Positions 1 to 11,332 of a stretch of DNA of 64,000 nucleotides are shown here, piece by piece. The notes under the pieces are model-generated. The model made no database searches. It saw only the letters and a list, made by a program, of their open reading frames with translations, and had not been told where the DNA came from. The position numbers and the translations under genes were made by a program. The stretch covers positions 51,363,368 through 51,427,367 of the forward strand of contig OY735206.1 of NCBI GenBank assembly GCA_963457665.1, read 5' to 3'. The stretch is from Thysanoteuthis rhombus. Its lineage: Eukaryota; Mollusca; Cephalopoda; Oegopsida; Thysanoteuthidae. The stretch's first letter is position 1; each line of letters starts with the position of its first letter.

Positions 1-870
1 GGAAAAATGAATCTTATAATGCAACAAATACAACATTTCTTTGTCAAGTTATGTTGTTACAAAACTAAGCAGAACACATTAATAATAATATTCAGACAGC
101 TCTTCAGATATTAAAAAATTGTGTAAAGGTTCACAACTATATTCACAAAAAAGGAAAGCTCAACATCAAATCCCAAACGAAACCCTAAATACTGAAAAGT
201 ATACCCTATATCAGAAAGTATTAGAAAAAAAAAAAACAAGAGGAAGACCTGGGGAAAATTATACAGACCCAAACTGAATTTGACATTTGAAATCTCAATT
301 TAAATATTTTACAGAACTACAACTACCATATATGCCAGAGTATAAGACAAATGGTTGACAAGGGTATGAGGAGGATTACCACTTACTGCAACTCATTCAA
401 GCCCCATAACTGTCCACATTAAGCTTCTGCAGATGGTCCCTTAGTCATAATACCAGCATATGTGAGATGGTATAATATTCGCATAGCTTTTTTGAAAAAT
501 GAAACCTCCATCTTATATACAGATGTATACAGCAGTCATATTCACCAAGCCTTTGAAGTAGCCAAGTTTTTTATGACATAACATAATTTAGATTTTGGTC
601 TATGAAACTACTCAGTTTATTTGAAAAAAATTGTAAATTATCACCAAAATCAAAAATTAACGTTGCAATATGACATCATTTGAAGATTAATGTGGTATTT
701 ATATAATAGTCAGAAAATAAGTTGTTCAGAACACATAAATTGGGATGATTTAATTTGATTGAAGTATTTAAGAAATTTAACAGGCTAAGATCAAAGTGCG
801 TAGCTGTTATAAGTTGTTCATCTAGTAATATTATAATCAGTTTTTCTGGAATACGTTCTAACCAAACCAT
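1..870. other. Region 3' of ARL13B (possible 3' UTR and intergenic)
   Basis: No convincing coding segment on either strand. If the tentative last ARL13B exon is right, this is its 3' UTR and downstream flank. A minus-strand AATAAA word (read as tttatt at 616-621) could be the polyadenylation signal, about 250 bases after the proposed stop. The rest is AT-rich unique-looking sequence with no repeat that I recognise. Confidence 0.4.
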
Positions 871-1012
871 TCAGAACTTGAAATAACATTTGAAAAGATG
901 TAGAGCCTGATTCAAAATAGATTGGTTCTTTGGCTGGTTAGTTCTATTAGGAGCTTTAGAACAGGATTTAAGCTTCAACAAATTTTCTAGCATCTTCTTC
1001 AGTTGGATAGGT
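871..1012 (-). CDS. ARL13B: Possible ARL13B terminal exon
   Basis: The pyrimidine-rich tract ending ttttcaag at 1020-1013 is a good acceptor. Joined in the phase set by exon 5 it gives a 46-residue tail (PIQLKKMLENLL... to CYFKF) and a stop at 871-873. I do not recognise this tail. The same acceptor read in phase 0 opens TYPTEEDARKFVEA then a stop, which would fit if exon 5 were skipped. Either may be a real tail, or the true last exon may lie left of the window. Confidence 0.4.
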
Positions 1013-4000
1013 CTTGAAAATTTGTAAAACACAAGAAAAAGAAATGCTATTTATTGAAACAAGTGAGAATGTTTTATAACACTGATTTTTTATATGGACA
1101 AAGTGAAATAAGGGAGAAGTATGAATTTTTCAATCAATGATGTCTGGCTGGGTCATCCTATCCAGTCAAGTTTTCTTCCTATTTTCTCTCAAATAAAAAT
1201 TAAAGAAGTGCAGAGGTTTCAAACAATAGTGATGCGCCAGGTGGTGAGTGTGTTTGGTATAAGATAATAAGAGTTGGAGAAAGATTCAAGCATTTGATAT
1301 GCCAAAATATGGAGTTGTGCTGCGGAGGAATGGAGAAGCAAGTATCAAAGTATGTGATTAACACAGCTACATTTGTTTTCTATCGTCTCAACTGAATACT
1401 CGTCTTCATCCTTTCAAGACTCCTGAGACATATATATCCCAAGGTTTCTATGACTGCTGGGATACATACGTCCCTTAAATCCTTTTGGGAATCTACAAGA
1501 TTTTAATTCAAGCATTAAGCACCTCAATAGATTAGTTTTGAAAGGGTTAATTTAAAACTTTATGCTGTCCTGTTGAATTTTTTATTTTCATCATGTCAAT
1601 ATGTTAGCATGTACAAATACATTTCCGATACACTTATACTTGTATTTATGCCTGAACAAGTAGACATTGAAGTTATGTTGGCCAGGAAATAATCAAGTAT
1701 TCAATTTACTAGTGTCTGTATTTTTTAATCTCGGAACTTCTGAAATCTTACGGAAAGCTATTGTTTGTTTGTTTGATAATTTATGAATTAATTTCCACTG
1801 AACAACACATTGAATGTTTTAAATCATTTAAGGAACAATTCCCAATTGGAGAAGATATAAGCAATTATCAGACAAACCTTTCTTCTCGGATATGACGAAC
1901 CCTTTCTTTCCTCTCTGCAGCTTCTTTTTGCTTCAAGATTCTCAGCTCTTTCATCTCCTTGTCAATCCGGTCAGTGACCTTGTCAAAATTTCGATCTATC
2001 AGATTACACAACCACATAATACCATCAACAATATTTGGGTCCATTTTCTTCCCTGTACCAGCGGATGCTGAGCAGGATTCCTACAGAAGAATGAAAAATA
2101 TTTTTATGCAACTCAAATTACAAATAGAGACACTCTTCTAAATGTCCTACCAAAAGTGAACACTTAGTAAATAAGAATTAGTAATTGATTTATATTGGCT
2201 AGCATCTTTTCGTACTGATAGCAAAAAACTTCATTCTCTATTATTTGATCAACTCCTTAAAAATATTTTCCCCATTCAATCTTTAATGCAAAAGGACCTA
2301 CTAAAAATAGGTAAAATTCAAATTGTGATATTTGTCATTACCTCTGTGATAAAGTTACAAAGATATTTTGATTCTGGATAAGTGTCAAGTTTGATCAATT
2401 TAATAATAATTGCTTGTCAAGGATTTCTAGTTTTATAAAGACAAATGAAAAATCTGCCACATAGTAACCATTTGAAAATATACTACTTTATTCATTTATT
2501 CTGAAAAGATAAAAGAGAAATCTTAGTGCAATTTAGTAGATATTTTTCAAAAATATGTTGGTCATGAAATCTTATTTTTGTAAAACAATTTCCATTTGAT
2601 CATGAAATAATTTGTAAGGATGAAGGAAGCAGAAAAAAATAAAAAGACAAAAAGTTTCTTATACCACTCGACATGGGCAACGATTTTTATTGACCAATGC
2701 TTCAAGATTGAGAACATCACAAAGGTCCAATTCATCCAGAGCCCCAATTTCATCCTGTTTATTGGCCAGTCTGAAATGAGAATAAAGAGATCACTGGCTA
2801 CCATTTTTTTCTTTCTTTTGTATTTCCCCCATTGGTAGAGATCATTTGAATGAATTGTTGCCTTTGTCAACTCATGAATAAGTTATACTTTAAGGGAGCC
2901 AAAATTTAGCAGAAAATTTTTTTGAAAGGAAAATTTTTAAAAGATGGCAAAAACAATATAAGAGGTATAAATTTGAAAACTGAAATGAATTTTTAATAGA
3001 TTTTAACAGATTGATAAAGGGAGAAATATGTATAAAAAGACTAAATTGAAGAATTAGTTCAAAGTTTATTCATAGATTTTGAAGATGTGAACTAAACTGA
3101 GAAATCATACTACTGCTGTTCTCAACCAAAGCAAAATTATTTCCGTAATTAGAAATAGTTCACTTACGGACAACCAATATTTAAAAAGATTTTTCTACTG
3201 CTAAAACAAGGCTGCAGAGTCGGACATAAGATAGATGATGCACAGCAGGTTTTGAGCTTCTTAGATGAATCAAGTGATTCTTCCGTTAGTCAAGGTCTGA
3301 CAGCTATCTACAGACAAATGATTTTCAATATGACGACGAAGAATTGGCATCTGAATCTGGTGATATGACATTGTGTAAAGACTGCAGAGTTGGGTTGTGT
3401 TGTGTTACAATGAGTGCTTTGAAAAGTATCACATATGAAACAAATGACAAATAAGACAAACTAACAATTCATATAACTGTTGAAGATTTTATTGTAATTA
3501 CAGATATGGTTGATAAACAGTCAATGCAAAAAATGTTATTTGATTTAAGAGCAATTGTTGTCACATAATTTTAATTCATTTGATGATTTGAGAAAAAATT
3601 AGTAGATGAATTAAACTTTTGGGATCCTGAGATTGACCGGTTGGTAGGGAACACATTTTCCTTTGACACCGCAGGTGTAAAAGTATAATTCATCCAAAGC
3701 CACCCTAGTGGTACAATAGCTCGAAAAAAAAAAAATGTTTGGAAAAAAGTTAAGACCACCAATATCTAAAGCTACTTTTATTTTTAAGATCACCAATATC
3801 TGATATTTAAAAAGATTTTTCACTTAGATCACCTACATCTAAAAAGACTTATTGCCTCAAGTTTACCAATATCCGGGAAAAAAAAAGACTTTCACTTCCA
3901 AGACTTCCGATATTTAAAAAATATTACTGCCTGACCACACAACTAGCTTGAAATAATAAAATATATCGAATCCATTATCAAATTCCTTCATAATATTGCA

Positions 4001-7000
4001 CTAATGGAATCATGCTAAATGTTTATTAATACAACCAATTTTCAGCTGTTATCTTGAACAACTATTGAAGGCGTTGGAATGAAAATTAATTCCTAGTGGT
4101 AATTATTCATTTATTTTAATACAATTAAAAGTATTAGAAAGAAAATGAATTCTAAGCAGTAATTAGTAATTTTCTTCTTGAAACAATGTAATTACTTGAA
4201 TTAAATTGATATTTAATGCTCGGAATTCGCTTACATTCTGACACCTTCAATTGTTTTTAAAATAATTAAGAATAAGTGCTTCAATTAAAACGGATAATCC
4301 ATAGTTTATTTAAAGAGAGCTATCTTCATTTTATATGACAATTGTTCAAGATAACTGATACTTGAAACATCAGAACTCTGTGTTTTGATTTCTCTTTATA
4401 TATTTAGTTCTGTAAGCAAAAGAAATGGAATTCAAATCAATGACTCACAACAACATGGGTTTTCCAGTCATGGATGGATGCTTAAGAAGATCACCAAGAA
4501 CTTGCTTTGTCTCTTTCATTCTATGATTTGTGCTGGAATCAACAACAAAGATTATTCCATGGACTTCGGCAAGGTAATTCTTCCAAATGTCTCTGATCTT
4601 CTTCCCACCACCCAAATCAAATAGGGTGATTTCAAATTTGCCTAATTTGATTTCATCTTTGTCAAAGCCAATGGTAGCACTTGTGTCTGCATGATCAATC
4701 TCTGCAAGCAAAAAAAAAAACTTCAGAAAAAGGGTTTGAATTACAGGTTCTAATAATCACACACACATCTGAGAGCTATCCTGAGACTTTGTAATTCACA
4801 GCTTTTTGTGTGTGTGTGTGTATATATACATATATATATATACATATCATCATAGAGCCAATCAGAAAACAGTACTATTTTCACATGGATAAATTATATA
4901 ACTTAATATAAATGTATTTCTTTTTCCTCTTTCCTGTTTATGATTGTTCTATTCATAGTATATTTGTTTTTTTAATTCTGTTATGCTGCATATTTTTTTT
5001 AAATCCAATCTTTAATTTTTGTCTGTGCAATATTCTTGTCATTATATTATTGGTTTGTGGGTTTTAAAATTGTCAAAGATATTATACCGGTTAATCTATC
5101 AATTGGTAATTTTAGCGGTCTTTTACTATTAACACTTTTTTATATATTTTATTTATCCTCCGCAGGGAGAGTGAGCTCGTGGCTGGTTGTTATAAATTAT
5201 GTTGGTTGTATTTGGAGTGTTTCTGAGACATTTTATCAGTTGTGTTGGTGATCCATCAGTCAATTGGGATGGGTTTAGTTACAGAAGATGTATCAGTCTA
5301 CTAATTATAGGGTTCACCTTTACACTGCATTAGTTGTATATGTTCAATTACTAGAACAATCTTAGTGGGTCAGCTTCTACATATCCAAGATAATTATGAA
5401 GAGATGTTGTGATTTGTCTTAGATGACTAAATTGTTGTTGTGGTGTTAGTATTATTATTATAATTATTAGAAGGAGAATAAGAATACGAAGACAGAATAA
5501 GAACAAGAAGGCAGTGGCTATAGTGATTGATTTTTGTATACCTGTACATAGGATGTTCAATTATGTTTTTTAATAGAAATTTTGAGCAGTACATACACTT
5601 GATAGCAAATTAATCTTTTCCTATTTAGTAATAGTGTCTTCTTAGTGAAGGTAATAATTTCAAATTTCAATACTATATCTTGGACTTTTATTTTGCAAAG
5701 GGTACCTGTAGCTACTTGTACAATTGCAGTCGGGTTTGTTTTCATTACTAGTATTATTCCTTATTACTTTGTTGTTATTCTTTTCCATAAAGCTGCCTAT
5801 ATAGCTATAGCTTAGTTTCAGTTTGTCTCTGTTAAATATTTTACATAATGGGTTGCTTGGGGGGAGTGGTTTTCTATTGATTTGAGGAAGATTTCCCTTA
5901 ATTTAGTTTTGACTTGTAGATTAAATGGTAATGTGTTCCAGATAATTTTTCTACCTCTACTCTTTTTGTTGATGCAGTCTTTTACGCTGTTGGTTTTCAC
6001 TTTTTCATCGTATTTAAAACTAATCAGTAACACCTTTGAAAGGTCAGCATTATAAAAAGTTTTTAAAAATCTCAATTTCATATTACAATTAGGGAAGTTT
6101 TTCTACACTCTAGTATCCCTGTTGACTGTTTTTTTGTAAATTTCAAAATCAACAACATAGTATAAAAATTCAAATGACAGCATAAAAATGAATATTTTAA
6201 TTTTATATAAGATATAAAAGTTGTATGTAAGATTAACTTTACTTCCACTGATAACAACTTGGATTATTAAATAGTGGATGAATAATGTGAGGGGAAGTTC
6301 AGGTTTCATGCTAAATATAAGAATTTCAGGTTTCATGCTTAATGTAAAGCCCTCTAACACCAGCTATAAACCAGTGCTTAATGTGCTAAATCTTTGAAAC
6401 CATTGACAGTAAGGTTCTTTCTGATTAGGTTATCCTTGAATTGAACTAAATTCATATCAAAAACCTTTGAAACAACTGGTACCTTCCTCCGAAAATAAGA
6501 CTGACATCTCTTCAAACATTAAGCCATTAGTGATTACAGGAACTGAACTCTCAATAAAGATAAATGAAGATTTATTCAGATGCCACCCAAAAAAACAATT
6601 CCAGTTCAAACAGCTTTATACCAAAAAAGTTTTCAATATGATTTCTACTAAATATGAACACAATTTCACCAGAAAATCGACACCTGAGAAATTTTGAAAT
6701 CTGGAAAAAAAATCAGCATATTATTCGGTTTTAATAAAATATTTGATAATTAATGAACGAGTTTTAGAAAAATAATAATTTTCAATTCCAAATATCAGAG
6801 GGGAATTTTTTTTCCGTTTGATTCCTACCATTTTGATAATTTTTTTATTTATCTATTGCTGTTTTCATTGATTTTTTTTTACACAGATACATCCCACAAA
6901 TTATTAATTATGTTTACTTTTTTTTTTTTTTTTTAGAAAAGCACGCAGGTACTGTTCAAATTGGGGATCTTACTTTGGGAAATGAAAAATAGGAAATTGA

Positions 7001-8673
7001 GTGGAATATTTTTTTGGAATTTTTTCCAATTTTATTCAATTAATTATAATTGAAGCTTTTGATCAGGAGAAAAAAATTCACACCCAATATTGAAAATTTT
7101 TTTAAATTTTTTAAAATTTTTATCGATCACTCCCACTTCAAGCAATTACAGGGCACTTTTCTGAAAGAAAAAAATTAAACATAATATTTTGAGGGATTTA
7201 TCTGTTAAATGTGTAAAAATCAATCAATACAGCAGTGTTTAAATACCTAGTTTCTAATGTTGTAGTAGTTAGAAACAATAAACAAGTTCACTTTGCTGAT
7301 TCAATAATTGATCCTGTTCATTTTTCCATCAATTGTTGACAATGTATCTCATATATTGCAGAACTAAATTTCCTCAGATTTGCACTTCATGGCATCCAAT
7401 TATAATACGAGGTGCTGATATCATTCTGAACTTCTTGTTTTTTTTTCCAGATATTTTTTAATGTTTGTAATATAAATAATTGTTTTGGACTATGATAAAT
7501 TTTCCATTATTTCTTAAAGCAGATTTTTTTTTAAATCTATGCTTGGAAAAAAAAAGATTTTAAATTCTAACAAGGCAGTTCTATAAATAATTACAAAAGT
7601 GAACACAAATACACTCTTTACTTTCAGTTACACGTTATCCTTTTCTGAATTTTTTTATTCACCATAAATGTTTTGGTCTTGATTATGTAACTATGCAAGT
7701 TTTGTGAGTGATTATAAACACAGCAAAATATCAAAATAAAGCAACAATAAAGCCTTCTAACTATCCAATCAAGAGTCAACAGATATACTCACCTCCAGAA
7801 AGGCCTTTTGCTGTGGTGGTTTTTCCAGCGTCATCTAGTCCCAAAATAGCAAACGTCAATTTCCTTCAAAATAGAAAAATACAGACCAGTTTGGTTATGT
7901 TTGTCACTCTGATGTGTGACATCCACATGAATTAAACAGAAAAAACCTACTAGACCATATTTAAATGTTCTGTTTTCTTAAAACAATTTGTGATATGCAA
8001 TGAAAAATGGGTAACTTACAACAAAGAATGCAATAGATCATGGAGTAAGTGAAATGAACCAACACTAACCGTACTTTAAAGGTGGGTCTGGTAATCTGAA
8101 GTTATACATTGGGATTGGAGTTCTCCACAATAAGCTTCTTCTGGGGAAGCAAACAATTGATTTGAACTAGTGTCGCTCTTAATTAGACCAATTGAATGCA
8201 GCAATTGACGAAAGGGGGTCAGAATTAGTTGAGAGAATGGGCATCATATTCCATGAGGATTACAGTAGACCAGGCCCAAATTGTCATAACTTGGCCGAGA
8301 ATTTTTCACTCATCTGCTACATTCACCTTTGAATTATTTTTATTCCAGTCCTTTGAGAAACCTCTTAATGAAAAAATATTTCCCAACAAGATTGCAATAG
8401 GCACCCAGAGTGGTTCCTTGCTAAGAAAGATTTTTTAAAAAATATTCTTGTAGCATCAAATTATGAAATTGCCTGAAAGATGGCAGAAGATAGTGGAACT
8501 AAATGATAGATGTTATTCAATAAAGGTAATGTCGAAAATGAATAAAAAATATATTAACTTTTAATTAACAAACCGAAAGAATTTTTTTGACAACAAAATA
8601 TTTTGACAGTTTTTTTTATGGAAAGCTTTAACATTTTGATTTAATGGCAAAACAAGTATAAGTGCGCAACTTA

Positions 8674-8716
<43 letters not shown>

Positions 8717-8795
8717 TACATAGTGCATTCACTTACCTTTTTGTCCGACATTTCTGAATAAAACGATCTGCACATTCTCTGAATATAGCAAACAT
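871..8795 (-). CDS. ARL13B: ARL13B, ciliary ARF-like GTPase (six exons, last one tentative)
   Basis: Small GTPase of the primary cilium membrane, known in animals as a guanine-exchange factor for ARL3 and needed for ciliary signalling. Coding exons on the minus strand: 8737-8795, 7793-7863, 4449-4701, 2665-2770, 1878-2080 and, tentatively, 871-1012. Junction phases agree throughout: 59, 130, 383, 489 and 692 coding bases after exons 1-5. The protein starts MFAIFRECADRF, has P-loop GLDDAGKTT, switch ATIGF, G3 DLGGG (the ARL13 form, lacking the catalytic Gln of other ARFs), G4 ANKQD and G5 ESCSA, then a charged helical stretch ending near HIREER. With exon 6 as read it has 277 residues, short against about 428 in human ARL13B, so the proline-rich tail is missing or unseen. 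It has one N-terminal Cys (residue 8) where vertebrates have a palmitoylated pair. Introns carry transposon debris. Confidence 0.93.
1409..1550. mobile_element. MITE, 'CCCTTTCAAGACT' family, copy 1 (ARL13B intron 5)
   Basis: A palindromic element of about 140 bases with ends cctttcaagactcc and ttttgaaagggtta. Inside are atatatatcccaaggttt and gactgctgggatacata, which recur at 24688-24836, and the word agcattaagcacct shared with the same copy. Confidence 0.65.
1878..2080 (-). CDS. ARL13B: ARL13B exon 5 (G5 motif and start of coiled region)
   Basis: 203 bases after acceptor ttctgtag. It starts ESCSASAGTGKKMD (G5), passes through DGIMWLCNLIDRNFDKV, the last G-domain helix, and enters a Lys/Glu/Arg-rich helix (EMKELRILKQKEAAERKE) like the family coiled coil. 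The donor is gtttgt, a weaker match than at the other junctions; reading on without splicing reaches a stop within three codons. Confidence 0.92.
2665..2770 (-). CDS. ARL13B: ARL13B exon 4 (G4 motif)
   Basis: 106 bases, acceptor ctcatttcag, donor gtataag, ending in phase 0. It encodes LANKQDEIGALDELDLCDVL and ends KNRCPCRV; ANKQD is the guanine-specificity motif. Confidence 0.93.
3168..3450 (+). mobile_element. piggyBac-like transposon remnant, internally deleted (ARL13B intron 3)
   Basis: The plus strand carries two short transposase-like pieces. At about 3238-3285 is AQQVLSFLDESSDSS, like the acidic N-terminus of piggyBac proteins. At about 3378-3440 is CKDCRVGLC followed, after a frame change, by NECFEKYH, like the Cys-rich C-terminal finger. 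The long catalytic middle is absent, so this is a non-autonomous or decayed copy. I cannot place its TTAA ends. It could also be another family with a similar finger. Confidence 0.4.
3752..3940. repeat. Minisatellite, about five units of 33-42 bases
   Basis: Diverged tandem copies of a unit like aagaccaccaatatctaaa followed by agacttttcactt, at about 3752, 3787, 3826, 3859 and 3899. A single unit (acaaccaatatttaaaaaga) also lies at 3171-3192, on the other side of the piggyBac-like pieces, suggesting that the units are subterminal repeats of that element. Confidence 0.6.
4449..4701 (-). CDS. ARL13B: ARL13B exon 3 (switch I, switch II, central G domain)
   Basis: 253 bases, acceptor gcttgcag and donor gtgagt. 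It encodes ATIGF (switch I), GKFEITLFDLGGG (G3 and switch II), IWKNYLAEVHGIIFVVDSS and HPSMTGKPML. Nearly every position is recognisable against vertebrate ARL13B. This is the most conserved exon of the gene. Confidence 0.96.
4807..4846. repeat. (TG)n(TA)n microsatellite
   Basis: Compound dinucleotide run tgtgtgtgtg then tatatatacatatatatata, in ARL13B intron 2. Confidence 0.85.
5560..6085 (-). mobile_element. Penelope-like retroelement fragment (ARL13B intron 2)
   Basis: The minus-strand frame at 5818-6081 contains SRGRKIIWNTLPFNLQVKT followed by FLKSIENHSPQATHYVKYL. This matches the conserved stretch that Penelope-like elements carry between reverse transcriptase and GIY-YIG endonuclease, usually reading like KIIWFNPPF...VKTNIGK.FL..IDKHFP. 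Only that part is preserved; the following 250 bases are diverged. Assignment is from memory of the family, hence moderate confidence. Confidence 0.5.
7793..7863 (-). CDS. ARL13B: ARL13B exon 2 (P-loop)
   Basis: 71 bases, after a T-rich acceptor (tattttgaag) and before donor gtgagt. It encodes KLTFAILGLDDAGKTTTAKG, the nucleotide-binding G1 loop. Phases 2 in and 1 out match both neighbours. Confidence 0.93.
8140..8510 (+). mobile_element. mariner transposase C-terminal remnant (ARL13B intron 1)
   Basis: Plus-strand pieces match the 3' half of an IS630-Tc1-mariner transposase in order: LDQLNAAIDEKGSELVERMG (8185-8243), GIIFHEDYSRPG (the HQDNARPH region, second catalytic Asp), EKPLNEKIFPNKIAI (8357-8400) and MKLPERWQKIVELND (8463-8507). 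Frame changes and a stop separate them, so it is dead. It lies antisense to ARL13B. No ends with inverted repeats were found, so the copy is 5'-truncated. Confidence 0.75.
8671..8716. repeat. (TC)n(TA)n microsatellite
   Basis: Compound run of TC then TA dinucleotides, ending about 20 bases from the exon 1 donor of ARL13B on the intronic side. Confidence 0.9.
8737..8795 (-). CDS. ARL13B: ARL13B exon 1 (N-terminal amphipathic segment)
   Basis: Starts at ATG (8795-8793), 19 codons plus two bases, then donor gtaagt. The segment MFAIFRECADRF resembles the membrane-anchoring N-terminus of ARL13 proteins in length and start. The split Arg codon (AG|G) joins exon 2 to give R-KLTFAILGLDDAGKTT, matching the family spacing. 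Confidence 0.9.
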
Positions 8796-9706
8796 TGAAT
8801 TACGCTACAGTTTTCCCTTTTATTAATTAAAGGGAAACAAACTACACTTGCAAGTAAAATTAAAATCTGAACGAGTAAAAAGTTTTATGACTAAAAAAGA
8901 GTCAATGTAGAGAATGATAGACCCAAAATTCACATCAGAAAGATGGCAATATTTTTTTTTTCTCCCTTTACCGTTATATCTATCTTCGGAAGTAAATTTC
9001 AAGAGGGACCATTTCAAATTATCATGATGGAAGTTGCTTTTCTAAGAATTAATCATTCAACGAGACAAATAAGTCGGCATCATAGTGAAATAAATATCAA
9101 TCGCCTTTTTTTGAAAAGTTCGTTGATTTTGAACTGGAAACTTGGATCTCACCAAAAGCGTAAAAGTTAGTAACAAAAAGAAAAAAAAAACGAATTCTAT
9201 CAGGTGCCGGGGATTTTTTTAGCAAACAGTTGGCTCATAAATGAGATAAGACAAGTTTTTAAGAAGTTAAAAACGTGTACAATGATCACGAAGGGAGGAG
9301 TTATTACAAAAATGTGTGATTGTTCAAGTTTTATTTTTCGCCTTAGTAACGATAAACAACTGATTCTTACAGACGACGCTTAACAACGGTTGAACAAAGT
9401 GACAGTTATCACGGTGGATAGGATAAAATGAATATAAAATTCGATAAATAATCAATAAGCAAACCAGAGAATTGTGTCAAGTGCCGGAGAAATAAAAATA
9501 AAGGAACAGAAGTGGAAAAATACAGACATATAATTTTTTTCCCCTCTAAATCAAATCAAGTGGTATTTTTGCTACGGCTCGTTCTCCATTCATTCGTGTT
9601 TACTGTTTGTTTTGGAGAACAATACAGATTATGAATATTTATCAATGAAAAAAGACATCAGGTTACGGCTGTTATATGAAGCCAACACCATCATCTATTA
9701 TTTTTA

Positions 9707-9880
9707 TCAAGCTATCACAGTTTTAAGATAAATCCCTGAATAGTATCGTTGTGAAATAAATAACATGACGTCGGTGATATTGGTGAGCTTCGCCATTTTG
9801 ACAGTTGTTAAGAACGAACGCCGGAAATGGTTTTACCGGAAACAGGAAAACCACAAAGGAAGCCGTTCATTATAATGATG
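9707..9880 (-). promoter_or_regulatory. Likely ARL13B promoter / 5' end
   Basis: Within about 80 bases: TGACGTCG (CRE-like, 9766-9773), cgccatttt (YY1-type AAAATGGCG on the minus strand, 9791-9799) and two CCGGAA ETS cores (9821-9826, 9836-9841). The patch has more CpG than its surroundings. It lies about 1 kb upstream of the ARL13B ATG, so transcription would need a long 5' UTR or a spliced leader. A 29-codon minus-strand frame starting MAKLTNITDV (9796 to 9707) begins inside the YY1-like motif and could be a uORF. Function is inferred from motifs only. Confidence 0.45.
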
Positions 9881-10998
9881 GTGGATATTGTTATCAAAAT
9901 TTGTTATCAAACTTATTGGGGTCTCGAATACTTTCTTTGAAATAAATTGAAAATTTTTTGAATTTTTATAAAGATTTGAATATTAGTCAAATCTTGTTCC
10001 AATGAGTGTAAGAAGCGCCAAGTTGTTTATAACAATAATTTTTATAACAATGATTATTATTTGTTCCAATTTCATATCCTTTGCAAAATGTTATCAGCCA
10101 GTTATCGTCAACTAAAAGGCTGGAACATGGAACCTAACCCGATATATTGACCCTTTAACTGAGAACCATTCTCAACATTACATGGAGAGATCACAAGATA
10201 TCGCTGTATATTAGGGAAAAAACAGGAGTCAGAGATATCGAACAAAAAATCGATTTGAGTAGTCAAATAGGAAGAGAGTCGGACAACCACTTATCATCAC
10301 GACTTACAATGTGGATCCCCAGACATAATTTTCGAAATTGTATCTATCAGAAAATAAGATGACAAACTAAACAAGACTAAAATAGTACTGGCTCCTCAAC
10401 ACCCACGAAAGAAAAGTCTGGCGAATCTTGGGGTAGGTCCATTTTCCACGATGGATGTTTGCGATTAGTAGAATATTTTCTTTTTATTATGAAATTATTT
10501 TTCTTGATTTCCGACAAAGATTATTTGCTTTTATTGAAGGAAGTGTTTTTGTAGCTGTACTGGAATAGAGAAAATACTTTTGCAGTCATCTCTGGTTTTA
10601 CTGTTTTCACTCTATTATCTGTAATAAACTATCCTTGTTAGACGTATCAACTATTTGAGAATATTCTCCGACCACAAATATGAAATTTAACCCTATTCAA
10701 AATATTGGGAGCTGACCATCAAAATTGTCCGTATAGGTTTCTTCACTTGTTCATTTGTACGTATGTATGTATGATAGGTATAGGTTGTACCCATGGAGTT
10801 AGCAAGCTGGAAATTTAAACATTTACCTTATCATACCTAAAAACAATGTTTTTTGTTTTTTTTAATTCTTGCCCAAAGAAGATGTTCTGTGTGGTTTCAA
10901 TTTAAAATGTAAGTTTATGCTAAATTGGCCTCACAGTTCATGTCTGGCAGCATTCACACTTGTTTTTTGTTTTGAATTTGGTGAGAAGTAACTTATTC
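9881..10998. other. Intergenic, mostly unassigned
   Basis: No coding evidence. It holds a copy of a short dispersed repeat at 10055-10105 (tgttccaatttcatatcctt) and, at about 10280-10312, a word (catcacgacttacaatgtgg) that recurs in reverse complement near 46570-46610. Confidence 0.4.
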
Positions 10999-11332
10999 AT
11001 TGATCACCCCTTTTTCCTATTAATTTTAATTTTTCAATTGATCACTGCAACACAGCATTCTGCCAAAAGACGTATGTCTTGTTACAGTATCTATGAGTGA
11101 TTTACCAGCCCTATTATTCTTATCACATCAAATCAAAACCTTATTTACAAAGAAAGCTACTTTAGATTTAATAAAGTAATTTTATTCTAAATTGTTATTG
11201 CCTACTTATTACTAAGCCATAAATCCAATATGTCTGGTTGGTCACTTATTAGGAACCGTCACAAGACCGATGTCTTGTGGCAGCATGCTGTGTTGGGGGT
11301 GATCAATGAAAAAATAGGAAAAGGGAGTGGTC
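10999..11332. mobile_element. Foldback (MITE-like) element
   Basis: Arms 10999-11105 and 11215-11332 are imperfect reverse complements: tttttcctatt, ttttcaattgatcac, caacacagcattctgcc, agacgtatgtcttgt pair with their counterparts around a 110-base AT-rich centre. No protein. Confidence 0.65.

Noticed and set aside
10108-10312. Minus-strand frame LVVRLSSYLTTQIDFLFDIS as an ARL13B upstream exon
   Set aside because: Shares a word with 46.6 kb, so it is more likely repeat; no fitting donor toward exon 1.
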